Shown piece after piece: positions 24,935 to 37,743 of a stretch of 64,000 nucleotides of DNA (position 1 is the stretch's first letter; each line of letters opens with the position of its first letter). The stretch lies in assembly GCF_036320965.1 (NCBI RefSeq), contig NC_092234.1, positions 44,175,362 to 44,239,361 on the forward strand. The letters run 5' to 3'. The stretch is from Panulirus ornatus. Its lineage: Eukaryota; Arthropoda; Malacostraca; Decapoda; Palinuridae. A program made the translations under genes and the position numbers. The notes under the pieces were generated by a model. That model searched no databases. It had not been told where the DNA came from and saw nothing but the letters and a program-made list of their open reading frames with translations.

Positions 24935-25150
24935 CATCTAATTAACAGGAATAGATGAGGGCAAGCAAGTATGAATATGTACACGTTTTTATACGTATAT
25001 GTCTGAGTATGTGTATGTATATGTTGATATGTATATGGGTGTTTATGTATGTATATGTGTATACGAGTGGACGGGCCATTCTTCGCCTACTTCATGGCGC
25101 TACCTTGCTGACATAGGAAACAGTGATTAAGTATAATAAATAAATATAAA
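24935..25150 (+). mobile_element. Tail element, family E (long form)
   Basis: Same structure as 24,540-24,805: TATG-rich leader, GGGCCATTCTTCG, CTACCTTGCTGACATAGG, and a GTATAATAAATAAATA end. Confidence 0.7.
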
Positions 25151-25157
25151 GATTTTT

Positions 25158-25335
25158 TCTTTTTCATATTTGATTACCATTTCCCACATTAGTGAGGTAG
25201 CGCAAGGAAACAAAAGAGACACATCCACTTGCATGCACATATATGTACACACATACATATATACACATGAACATATTCGTACTTTCTTGCCTTCATCCAT
25301 TCCTGACACCACCCTACCCCACAGGAAACAGCACA
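25158..25335 (-). mobile_element. Tail element, family E
   Basis: Reverse-complement copy. Its hairpin reads CTCAC-TAAT-GTGGG on the minus strand, still able to pair although both CpGs have been lost. Confidence 0.65.
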
Positions 25336-25377
25336 AATGCATGAAGGAAAGAAAAAATATAACACATACATATAGTA

Positions 25378-25556
25378 TACCTAGCCTAAGTCAGGTACCC
25401 AATCTATCAGCCAGCCCCTTGGGAAGTATGAATAGCTGAGTTGACTGTGGAATGACTGCCACAACCACCAGGAATCAAGCCTACGCCCTTAAACCCTGGC
25501 AGCTTGTAAATGCATCACAGTCAGCAATGTTAACCACTATACTATGGATCAGCTCA
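25378..25556 (-). mobile_element. tRNA-derived SINE
   Basis: The minus strand shows TATAGTGGTTAACATTGC (A-box-like) and GGCTTGATTCC (B-box-like), then the shared body and the GGCTAGGTA end. CpG sites present in the other copies are changed to TG/CA, so this copy is older. Confidence 0.75.
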
Positions 25557-25949
25557 CTACACACTTCAATAACTGTCTACTATGTTGCTTTATATAAACA
25601 ATTTTCTTCAAAAACAAACCTTTTAAATGTTAAGACAAGACACAGTTATCATATTTCCTAAATATTTATTGTAAGAACAGCAAAGGGATAACATCTTGGA
25701 CCTAAAGTAGCTGGAGTCAATGGGTTAATTCTAGTATCATATTTGTTGCTCACCTCTGGTCCTTCTCTCAGTTCTTTGTGCTTCTTTAAGAGCAGTGAAC
25801 AAATATGAGAGGTATATTCTAGTTTCAGTCCAATATATCACATGATACATTTGCTGAATATTTTCTTATCCATGTACCAGAAGAATGCACTTCTTAAATT
25901 TAACAGCACAGTTTGTTTCTTTCAAAATTCTCTACAGGTGAGGCTCTGG

Positions 25950-26800
25950 CAAAGGTTGGGTACAACATAAACCTCTAATACATGCAAATAATAATGCAAA
26001 TACATTCACAATGGAGTCCACACATTCTGGCATGTCCTTCACATACATCAAGAGTAATGGCCTTAGAACAGAACCCTAGGGCACTCCATTGATGACCCCA
26101 ACCCATTTTGAGAAGACTTCTCTGACATGTATCGTATGCTCCCCTTCTACTACGATAATCTTATATCCACTGGAGGAGTAATCCCACTTACTCCTGCCTC
26201 ATGATCAAGCTTCTTAATCAGCCTCCCATTTGGTACATTGTCAAATGCTTTCAAGCAGTCTAGATATAAACAATCCACCAAACATTATAATTTGTCTAAA
26301 ACCAAGTTCACTTTCTCAAAGAAACCTAAGGTTTGTTACACATATCCTCCTTTCCAAGAAACTATGTTGTCTCTCACTTAGATGCATTCAACTCTACAGG
26401 AAATTAACTATTTGCTTTCTGATCATCTGTTCTAGTATCTTACAGGTTATCCTCATCAGACAGACTAGTCTGTAGTTGAACACCTCTTCTTTCTTATCAA
26501 TAGGCATGATGTTTGCATTTTTCCACTCACTTGGCACTTAGTTTCACTCAAAACACATCTTGAACAGTATCTGAAGTAGTTCCTATGTGTACCTACACAC
26601 ATCTACTGCTAATATGGTAAAATGTCAAGACAGTTAACCTTGTACAGATCATGACCCTTTAGTATTCTGTTTATGTCTTTTCTGAATCACTTAATGGTTT
26701 GTAAAACCTCCTCCACATTACATCCCATTTGTGTTGGGGTTAAAGTGTCTTCCACTGTGAAGTACTTTTAATCTTGTCATTCAGTACTTCATACCACCTT
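25950..26800 (-). pseudogene. CR1/Jockey-type LINE remnant (RT)
   Basis: Minus-strand translation near 26,100-26,000 gives a GVP-GSVL-like segment and then YVKDMPECVDSIVNVFA, matching the order of the RT active-site region in CR1/Jockey LINEs. Farther 5' it resembles the palm and fingers region. Stops and indels are frequent. A second, separate copy is at 50,480-51,570. Confidence 0.55.
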
Positions 26801-27117
26801 ATATCATAATATACAACTTTTCCTTCTGAATCCCTTTGGCATGTCAACTATTCTTCAACTAACTATTTACTCATTATGAATTTATGGAAGAGTTTAGAAT
26901 TTTCTCCTACCCTGTCTTCACTATTTTCTTCCGAGTTTCTTTGTTCCCCTTTCCTATTCTGCCATATTTGTGTGTGTGAGTTTACTATTTGTGATTACCA
27001 TATCTGTTTTACAGGGAGAGATTTACACTCATGTTGCCCATCTAAGATCTTAACCTTGTAAATGTGTAATATGTCTTTACCACTCTGTATATAAACATAC
27101 ACACCCTAGCCTATGCC

Positions 27118-27166
<49 letters not shown>

Positions 27167-28156
27167 TAAATGTTTGTGCAGTACAGGAAGACAGTGCTAC
27201 ATTCAAAGCAATACATCTTCAGGACCTTCTTTACCATCAAGTACCTTTTCAAATATTTTCAAACCAGCAGTAATAATACTGTCGTTGCTTAATCAAATGC
27301 TCTCAAAATTGTCTGGTTTACCCTTCTTGAGGTAATATGCTGTTTGCAGGGGAAGCCTAGTTATGAGCTTGGAGTCCCATATATGTATAATGTTTGAAAA
27401 AAAAAAAAAAAAGGCAGGGGGGGGGGGGATAAGCCAGAAAAAATCATGTACTGCACTAATTGCACTAGATCACTCTTGGCCCTGACCACGTTCATTTTAT
27501 TTGGGTCTTTTGGAAGAGGATGGAAGGACACATCAAAATTTTTTCCAAGTTAGGAGGGTAAAAGTCAGTGAAGTCTGGAAACCACCGGCTTTGTATATTC
27601 CACCAATCCACAACCCTTCCACTAAAATGCTACAATGTGTGTATGTATGTGGTTTTCTTCTACGACTCAGTCTTGGTGTCTGTCTATCTTTTTGTCTGTT
27701 TACTGTGAGTATATTTAAAGAAATATACCAGTAAGTATCCTAGGTGTTCCTCTTATACTATGAGCACTTCAAAGTTCTGCTGACAACCACAGCCAGCAAC
27801 AAAACTCCACTCGTCTGTATTATCAAAGGCCATGTTCTCGTGCCAAGCATCTGCTTGTACTTACTCCAAGCCTCCTGCCTACACTTGTTTCCAGTGCTCT
27901 GCATGCACTTGTCTTTACCCACCTGCTGTGCTTACCCACAGCCTCTTGCCTGTACCTGTTCCCTCCTAGCATATGAACCACATCCCTTTTCCCCAACCCC
28001 CTACAACCCCCCTCCCCTCCTGCTGACACAACAACATTTGACCAGCTCCCCCTCTCCATCCATTAAAGGTAACTACAATACAGTAAACTGTATCTATGTA
28101 TAACCATGCTTTCTGAATGTTTAGTGCAGTACTAGTTATAGAAAAATAAGAAAATA
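26801..28156. other. Non-coding stretch
   Basis: Contains (GT)n at 27,118-27,163, poly(A)/poly(G) at 27,398-27,430, and ORFs of at most ~120 codons with no recognisable domain. No gene is called. Confidence 0.5.
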
Positions 28157-28158
28157 TA

Positions 28159-29135
28159 CAGATGCTCCTGACTTATGACCTTTGCAACTTACAAACATCC
28201 GTACATACAACCGGAAAATATAGAAATTAAAAAAAATATGTAAATATAAAGACTGCACTTGGTCATATGTCCACCAACGCTAATGGCTGCGTGTATATGA
28301 TACTGAATGTCAGACGATCCCAGCATTGTGTACATCACAGCATCTTTCTCAGTTACCATTCAGTAAGCACACATTATTTGAGTGAATCTAACAAATTTTT
28401 GTGCTGGATTAAACCATTTTTGTATTAAACCCTAAAGAAGATGATGAGCAAGCAGAAAACCCATCACATGTTGACAGATCTGGCAAGAAGCTGAGGAAGA
28501 TGCTTGATTTGGAATGAAAATTAAGGTAATCACCCAATACTAAGGAAAAAAGTTGTGATTGCACGTGATCTACAGTTGTCCCATTTGATGGTCTCTACAA
28601 TTTCAAAAGACGAAGATAAAATAGGTGAAGCAGTGAAAGTTTCAGCAAGTGTGAAGTTTACAATAATAACAAAACAACGACAAGGGGCCCATCCACAAAA
28701 TGAAAAAGTTGTCGATGATGTGGATGGAATATCAAATTCAAAGACATGTACCACTAAGCTTACTAGCAATTTAGGCAAAGGCTAGAAGTCTTTTTGAGAC
28801 TTTGAAAGAGTGAGTGGGTGAGGATTGCACAAAACATTCGAGCAACAGGTGAAGCTGCAAGTGCTAACGAAGGAGCTGCTGAAAAGTTCATTGAAAATTT
28901 GGATGAATCAATCTGTGAACTCAAGAATCTTAAATAAAAGGTAAAAAGAAACTACAATATATAATAAAGCTGGTTAACAAAAAATGAGATAATCATAATA
29001 GAAACTGAGTAGGATAAAAGAATGCTGTGCAGGTACATGAATTCTACATGCGCTGACATATGTCCAACTTACATCCATTTAGAGATCTGACCAGTTGGCC
29101 AGAACAGAACTTGGATGTATGTTGGGGAGCATCTG
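28159..29135 (+). mobile_element. pogo/Tigger-like DNA transposon remnant
   Basis: The ends carry matching inverted repeats, CAGATGCTCC at 28,159-28,168 and GGAGCATCTG at 29,126-29,135, with TA before the left end. Inside, plus-strand frames show a Tigger-type helix-turn-helix segment (RDLQLSHLMVSTISKDEDKI near 28,562-28,625). Farther on, GEAA and ENLDESI-type residues match the region between the DNA-binding domain and the DDE domain. The catalytic DDE domain is absent, and at 977 bp the element is far shorter than an autonomous copy. It is internally deleted and frameshifted. Confidence 0.65.
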
Positions 29136-29514
29136 CATATGTTTAATAATCTACAGCTTTTTTTCTGACCATGGGGTACATTTCTAATTGATTTTGATAA
29201 CTAGCACTTTAGTGTAAATTAAAATTAATTTGAGATGTTTAAGTCTCTCAATAAATTAGTTTCTATTAGTTTTGTTAAACATTACAACAGTTGTTTAATG
29301 ACATCAAATTTTCCTTATTTCCAATCCCAAAAGCACAATGTGGACTAGTGATCAGGCATTACATAAAAGTTGAAGTGCCTGGGGTTGCAAAGAGCACCAG
29401 TAGCCTCAGAGGTGCCAGATTTTGGAAGTTGCCAGATCTGGGAATGATGAATTTGAGACCTTAAAGTGTACATCATGATATTAACATAAATACTTGGTTT
29501 GAATTCGATTTGCA

Positions 29515-29706
29515 TCACCACCTGACTTCCTTTTTATATTCTTCACTGACAGAGAACCTCTTCACAGATTCATAGCCCAATATGATTGTGAAAGAGAAGA
29601 TGACAGACTGGAACAGCCGAGGAGACAGGCCCTTTCTGAAAATGCCTAACTGTTCTTCTGCCCATAGAACTTGAAAAGTACGCATGAAGCCTCCAGTTCT
29701 CTGCAC
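29515..29706 (-). CDS. SLC25A44: SLC25A44-like coding exon 5 and stop
   Basis: Acceptor TTTCTTTAAAG|GTGCAG. Encodes residues 272-334: GGFMRTFQVLWAEEQ, then FRKGLSPRL, the last helix with ILGYESVKR, and a C-terminus ending in RW like the mammalian protein. The stop is TGA at 29,517-29,515. Confidence 0.93.
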   Translation of the reverse strand: MQRTGGFMRTFQVLWAEEQLGIFRKGLSPRLFQSVIFSFTIILGYESVKRFSVSEEYKKEVRW

Positions 29707-32700
29707 CTTTAAAGAAAACAATAATGGTTAAGGAGATTTATAATTCACACAAGATACAAATATCTACAGTCCTTTTAGTAAAGAACAGTGAATTCATGAA
29801 AACATTTAATTTGAAAACATGCTCAAATTATCACAGATAGTAAATAAATTCATTAGATATGTTGTGGTGTGTATGTTATCAGCCCTTGTCCTTCTACATG
29901 TTATCCTCTTGTGCTTGTGTCTGTGGAGATTCAACCTAAAAAGATTTACCCTCTTCTTCAAAAGAACTAACTGTAGGTGCAAATGTCCAAGGTACTGACC
30001 CAACCTGAAAGCTGCTATCCATAACCCATAGGGGTAGAGACATTTAGGGGAGGTGCAGGTACCATGGGAGATAAGTTTCAAGTGAGGACTATTATTGTAA
30101 ATGGAACCCATACAAGTCGCAGAGCATATTGTGAACTCAGGGCACTTGTCATAGAGGAATATCAATGTTTTCTTGAGCCTGTGCACCCCTTTAATGGCCA
30201 TGAGGTATAAAATTTCTTTCATCTCTCCCAAAATGGCTAATGGGACCATAAAACACTTGGCAACACGTTTTTTAGGTTCAACAAAATAGGGAAACAGGCT
30301 TGGGAAACTTATCTATACATGAGAGATATTCCAGATGTAATTTGAGCTGACCTGTAATCTTGCCCGTACAGTGTCCAGAGGGTTGGTAAGGAGAACCGTT
30401 GTAACTCCTCCAAGTGGAGCTGCAATGCACTGCAACAGCAAGGTTGATGTACCTTCAGGAGTAATGCGGGGTAGCTGCTCTGGAAAAATGTCAGACACAT
30501 CAGCTGTAAACAAATCATTAAGAACCTTGCCCTAACATATAGGCAATATTAAAGACTGAACATCATATGTTCTAGCTGTTTGAAATATGATACAAAATGC
30601 CTAACATTAGCTTTCTGTCACAAAGTTGTAATTTATTATAAATTTGTGCAAAACTAGATTGTCTTTAATTTCATAAAAATGGTTTGCAAATATATTGTTT
30701 TAAATATTACATAAAATGGTTTGCAAATTTTTAACACCACTTTAATTCATAACTGAAACCTTATGATATAATATTCCATAATAATAACATTGGCAGACTA
30801 TCAGAAAGGGACTGTAAAACATAAAAGACACTTCCAACTTCAGCAACTGAGCTTAACTACTGACTAAGTGCTCTTCATAAGGTGAAGTCAAACAATCATT
30901 GATAAAAGGATTAAGTGAACCACAATAATACTGGCAGGAAAATGAGCATTACTTTCCTATTTCATCAAAATATGGCACAAACATCATGACCTGAACGATG
31001 CATCAATTTCTAATTTCATCACATTTGCACCTAATGTGACTGCTCTACACTCAAAAGAAAAGAATTCCCCTAAAATTGAAAAATCTGACGGACATGTTAA
31101 ATTTTGGTGTGTCATTCCTCAAAGCCTGCTCTCTAATGGTAATCAAACACTTTTGAAATATATGGCAACCCTGTGTAGCACAAAACAGATGAGTGCATCA
31201 GTTACCTCCCAGTAACCATGTAAGAAAGCACTGTGCAACAGCCCTTTAATTTCATCTAATCCCTCTCTTACACTCTCATCCTCCATTGTGCAATATTATT
31301 CAAAATTATTTGTAAAGCATTTGTAAGTGTGCAGAGAAAGTTTATTTGTGTATTTCATGAGATCTGACTAGTTCAAACCTGTAACAGTCATCTAAGAAGT
31401 GAACTGCTCTCGAGTATGGCAACAAATGCCCAAGTGCATTCAAGAAATTTTTTATCCCTCTGTAAAAGTAAAGCAAAGTGTTATGAAGTATTGTTATAAA
31501 AGTTTGTGTGTTTTTATATTTCAGGAAATTTAGGCTCTTGTAACGACACAACACATCTGTTCAGCCCCATTACAATGTAACAACTGCTGTCTCACCTTCC
31601 ACCACATTCATCAGTTCTTCAAAAAACTTTCCATCTTCCTTCACTTCCTCCTTTCAATTCGGCAACTCCCCTTCCTACCTCTCACATTAATATTTCCACT
31701 CTTACATCTGCCTCTCTCCTTTTTCACCTCCTTCCAGTAAAATTTCTTATTTTCCCTTAACTTTTCACTTAACGTTCTACCAAAACCTTCATCTACTTTC
31801 TTTGCTTTCCTCTATCAGCTTCTTAACATTTCACTTACACATCTTATATTCTTCCCTCCTTCTTTGTTGAACTTCCACTGGCACATTCCTTTTGAGCATT
31901 CTACCATATGCCTTTTTCTTGTCATCCACAGCATTTCTAATCTCATCCATCCACTATATGTCATGACCCTGTATACAACTACTAATTCTACAACCTTACA
32001 CAGTCTTTCTCTAAATATTCTAAACACCTCATTCACACATGACTACATTTACTGCATTTCCATTTCAGTTTTTGGTCATCCTCCTTTCATACTCCTTGCA
32101 TTCTTCAAGATTTATCTTCTCGCTTGCCAACACTTTTACCTGTCCATTCTTCCTAAAACCATACCTCCACTTCTCCCTGATCCTCACCCCTGCAAGAACT
32201 GCAAAAGTTGTCTCCAAGGAATCCTCTGACAATTCTACCATCCAGCACAGCCTTTCTTAACCTTTCATCTGCTGCCACATAGTCAATCAAATCCTTTTGT
32301 GCTTCTCTTCCATCATTTCTCATCCATGTATACCTGTGGATCATCTTGTGCTGATGAAAAAAGTGTCTGCAAGAATGAACCCTTCTCAGCACAGACATCC
32401 ACAAGAGAGCTTCATTTCTCATTTATTCCATGCACTTCCCACATGCCAACTTCCTCACCAAGTTCATCACACCCACCTTCACATTCATATCACCCATTAA
32501 ACCACATTTCTCTCCTTCTAAAAGCCATTCATACAGTTATTCAAATCTCTCCAGAAATGCTTCATTTTGCTCTTATTTCACATAGTCTTCATATTCACAA
32601 GTGCATATGAACATACTCATGCACACTTCACAATTCCAATCTTTCCTTTCACCTACACTATTCTTGTTCCATTCCATCCTGTTCTGTAACACCTTCCCAA

Positions 32701-35700
32701 ACTCTCAGTGATTGCAAAATTGCACATCCCTCTTTCCCTCTTCCCTGATAATTTTCATTTATTCCCATCTATGAAAAAGTGTACTTCATTAACTCTCCTC
32801 AGAAAGCCAATAGCAATACAGAAAGGGGTTTACTAAAAGTGAGGCAGAGCAAAGTCACCAGAAAAGCAGTTACAGGTCAAAGACTTTAGTATCTATCTAT
32901 CTATATCTCTGATGCCTGGGAACTTCCTCAAAGGGTTTGCCATGGCAAAAGTCTTCATAACTGGTGAACTCCATTGCTGCTTCTTAGCTTTCAGTGCCTC
33001 ACCCTTAACAGGCCACTGGCATAGGGCAACTCTAGTGTAGCATTTTCAGAGGCTCCCATCTAATGTTCCCACCAGCTACTATTATCTAATATATCTACCT
33101 TATCACACACCCCTGCCGCAAACCTACATTCACTGAGAACCAATCACTTTCCTCTCTTCCTACATGTACACATGCCTTACATCCTCGATAAAAAACTTTT
33201 CACTGCTTCTAACAACTTGCCTCCCACACCATATATTCTTAATACCTTCCACAGAGCATCTCTATCAACTCTAACATATGCCTTCTCCAGATCCATAAAT
33301 GCTACATACAAATCCATTTGCTTTTCTAAGTATTTCTCACATACATTCTTCAAAGCAAACACCTGATCCACACACCCTCTTCCACTTCTGAAACCACACT
33401 GCTCTTCCCCAATCTGATGCTCTGTACATGCCTTCACCCTCTCAATCAATACCCTCCCATATAATTTACCAGGAATACTCAACAAACTTATACCTCTGTA
33501 ACTTGAGCACTCACTCTTATCCCCTTTGCCTTTGTACAATGGCACTATGCGCGCATTCCGTCAATCCTCAGGCACCTCACCATGAGTCATACATACATTA
33601 AATAACCTTACCAACCAGTCAACAATACAGTCAGGGGTGTGTGATGTCTCCATGGTTGTTTAATTTGTTTATGGATGGGGTTGTTAGGGAGGTGAATGCA
33701 AGAGTTTTGGAAAGAGGGGCAAGTATGAAGTCTGTTGGGGATGAGAGAGCTTGGGAAGTGAGTCAGTTGTTGTTCGCTGATGATACAGCGCTGGTGGCTG
33801 ATTCATGTGAGAAACTGCAGAAGCTGGTGACTGAGTTTGGTAAAGTGTGTGAAAGAAGAAAGTTAAGAGTAAATGTGAATAAGAGCAAGGTTATTAGGTA
33901 CAGTAGGGTTGAGGGTCAAGTCAATTGGGAGGTAAGTTGGAATGGAGAAAAACTGGAGGAAGTGAAGTGTTTTAGATATCTGGGAGTGGATCTGGCAGTG
34001 GATGGAACCATGGAAGCGGAAGTGGATCATAGGGTGGGGGAGGGGGCGAAAATCCTGGGAGCCTTGAAGAATGTGTGGAAGTCGAGAACATTATCTCGGA
34101 AAGCAAAAATGGGTATGTTTGAAGGAATAGTGGTTCCAACAATGTTGTATGGTTGCGAGGCGTGGGCTATGGATAGAGTTGTGCGCAGGAGGATGGATGT
34201 GCTGGAAATGAGATGTTTGAGGACAATGTGTGGTGTGAGGTGGTTTGATCGAGTAAGTAACATAAGGGTAAGAGAGATGTGTGGAAATAAAAAGAGCGTG
34301 GTTGAGAGAGCAGAAGAGGGTGTTTTGAAATGGTTTGGGCACATGGAGAGAATGAGCGAGGAAAGATTGACCAAAAGGATATATGTGTCGGAGGTGGAGG
34401 GAACGAGGAGAAGAGGGAGACCAAAATGGAGGTGGAAAGATGGAGTGAAAAAGATTTTGTGTGATCGGGGCCTGAACATGCAGGAGGGTGAAAGGAGGGC
34501 AAGGAATAGAGTGAATTGGAGCGATGTGGTATACCGGGGTTGACGTGCTGTCAGTGGATTGAATCAAGGTATGTGAAGCGTCTGGGGTAAACCATGGAAA
34601 GCTGTGTAGGTATGTATATTTGCGTGTGTGGACGTATGTATATGCATGTGTATGGGGATGGGTTGGGCCATTTCTTTCGTCTGTTTCCTTGCGCTACCTC
34701 GCAAACGCGGGAGACAGCGGAAAAAAAAAAAAAAAAATCTACCTTATGTTCCAACGGACTTCATTCTAATACTCCCAGCTAATGTTCCAAGCAACTACTT
34801 CTATCTATTGCCCCTGCCATTTTGCCAAAAGGCAGTGTATCACATAGTACTCACCACAAAAAATCTAGAGTTAAGAAAAATGAAGTGTATGAGTTAAGTG
34901 TTGTCAGAGGTCATGTGTGACACGGAATGACTGTATGTCTGTGGACAGAATCCAAGCAGTCCACGTAAATGTGAAGAAGAAATGAAAGACAGCTACCTGG
35001 GTCAAAGGGATGCAACTGGACAACCAATGAAGTGCTGACCCACTATGCAGCTCTCACTGACCTTCCCAATTCCTAAACAGGTAGTACCAGTAATATAATC
35101 CCCTGGTCGATAGCTGCCTACCAATCAATACTGACTAAAACTTTTGTAATCTCCTACTTATGCTGATGGGGAAGGAAAATTGATCTCCTAACACAAAAAG
35201 ACAGGACAGCTATTCCTGCAAAGGTCTGTCAAATTGATAACAAAATTCAAGAGAGGGCATCCTTGAAGGACACACTTATAAGATACAAACAGCATTATTC
35301 GCCATTTACTGCTATGAGAATAATTTGAGAAAAAACTTTAACATTAGGTTTCTGTAATTTATAAGCCATAACCTCTTCAAAGGAATTCCTGGAAAGATTT
35401 CCATAGTGGTACTGCTTATGAGAGGAGGTCGAATGCTTTGTGACAGTTTACCCATTAAGAGTTCACCAAACTTCTGTCTATAGAGGTATAAGTGTTTGAG
35501 AAAAACCAACAAGGAAATTCCTGAACCCAGGCCTCGAGGTTAAAGACCTACAACAAGGCTGATGTGGTCTAGAACAATCAGAGGGAAAACTGAGATATAT
35601 GGCAAAAATAATGACATCTCTAGCACCAGGGTTGCACATCCTATCAACTGAATACCAATATAATCCTAGACTACAACCTAATAGCCCATGCCTTAAACCA

Positions 35701-37704
35701 GCCCTGTGCAACATACAATCTAATGTTATTTGAAAGTACACCCTAGCATTAGATAAAGATAATAATACAAGCAACAAAACCATTAATTTAACAATGAAAC
35801 AAAACAGCAGAAGACAAGACATATGTGTGTGACATAAACCCCAGAAAAAGTGAATGTTGTTTAAGCAAGGGTAGCCTTGTGTTATTTTTGGTTGACATAA
35901 GAGCTATCAGTTTATCTTCACAATGACAGAATGATAATAGTAAATAGAGTCCATTCCCAAAATCCTGAAATTTCATTACCATTCACACAGGGTGACACAT
36001 CATATTGCTGCTGCTATCATTCTCAAGATTTTACAGATCTGTCACATGTGTTATAATTCAAATCTCTACAAACTTTTCAAGCTACCTGCACCTTTCCACC
36101 ACAATCTCACCAATAAATAACTGCTGCATGTCTCATCCACTTGGGCTATAGAAAGGATACATCTATACAACTGACTGACTTTGACTTGCAACTTTAGCTG
36201 TTGTTAGTGGCAGCAGCAGTGGATGAAAAACACGAAGTTGTGGCATTCCATTTTCCAGGGATGCTATACAGTGATCAACGTAAAAGTAATTGGCTGGGTT
36301 GGATAAAATTTTGTTAGGGAGGTATGGACTTACCATGTGTGGGTCCAACCACTTTAAATGAACAAGAGTGCTTATTCTCTTCAGACTTTAATTTCAGTTG
36401 AAAATATTCAACAAAGACTCTGACACTGTCTTCTGATATGTATAAGTTTGATACCTTGATAAAAGTGGTAGAAAGACCACCAAAGGGCAGAGTTTGGAAC
36501 ATAGGCAGATATGGATGCCATATAGCCACGATAAAATCCTCGAATACCATCCATCTTGTACACCTTTTTTATTATATCCAGTGCAATCTGAAAAAATAAA
36601 ATGAGTACATGAAGTCACACAGTAAGGTTCTGCATCTTTATATATGTATACATCAATGAAAACAAATAAAAGGATGTGCATGTGTTTCAGATGATATGCA
36701 GTCAATTCCAAAACATGAAATAAAGATCCAGGTGTTTTCAAATATATGATATGAAAGCAGGTCGACCCTAGTATACAAGTGTTTCAATTCACTCTATCCC
36801 GTGGATGCCTTTCACCCTCTTGTATGTTCATGCCCTAATCACTCAAAACCTTTTTCACTCTATACTTCCATCTCCAATTTGGTCTCCCAGATGCTTCACA
36901 TGCCCTGGTTCAGTCCACTGACAGCAGGTCAACCCTAGTATACCACACTGTTCCAATTCACTCTATCCTATGCACGCCTTTTATCCTCTAGTATGTTCCA
37001 GCCCTAATTACTCAAAACTTTTTTCACTCCATCCTTCCATCACCAATTTGGTCTCCCCATTCTCCTTTTTCCCTCCAATTCTAGAAATATGTATGTCCAA
37101 ACCATTTCAGCAGAACCTCTTCAGCTCTCACATCCACATTCTTTTTATTACCACATCTCTCTTTTACCCTTTCATTAATTAATCAAACCCCTTCACACCA
37201 CATATTGTCCTAAAAATGTTATTTCCAACACATCCATCCTCCTTCACACTGCCTGATCTATAGTCCACTAACATGTGGACTACAGGAATTCTGTCCACAA
37301 ACAAACAGTCTCTCCTTGTCATATGTAACACTTGACAGCCCTTAACTCATGCAGCTCATTCTTCGTAACTCTAGACTTTCTTGCGGTGAGCACTATGTGC
37401 TAGCCCTGCCTTTTGGTAAAATGGTAGGAGTATTAAATAGAAGTAGGTACGAACATTTAGGCTGGATCATCAGGTAGAAACATTAAGTAGTAGTAGTAGG
37501 CAGGTGCATTAGATAGAAGTCGTCATTAGGAACATTAGGGTAGGAGCCTCTGTAAGTACTGTGCTAGACTTGCCCTCTGCCAGTGGCCTGTTAGGGGCGA
37601 GGCACTAAAAGATAAGACGCAGCACTGGAGTTCTTTAGTTACAGAGACTGTTGCTGAGGCCACCCCTTTGAGGGAGTTCCAGTTGGAACAGGCATCAGAG
37701 ATAC

Positions 37705-37743
<39 letters not shown>

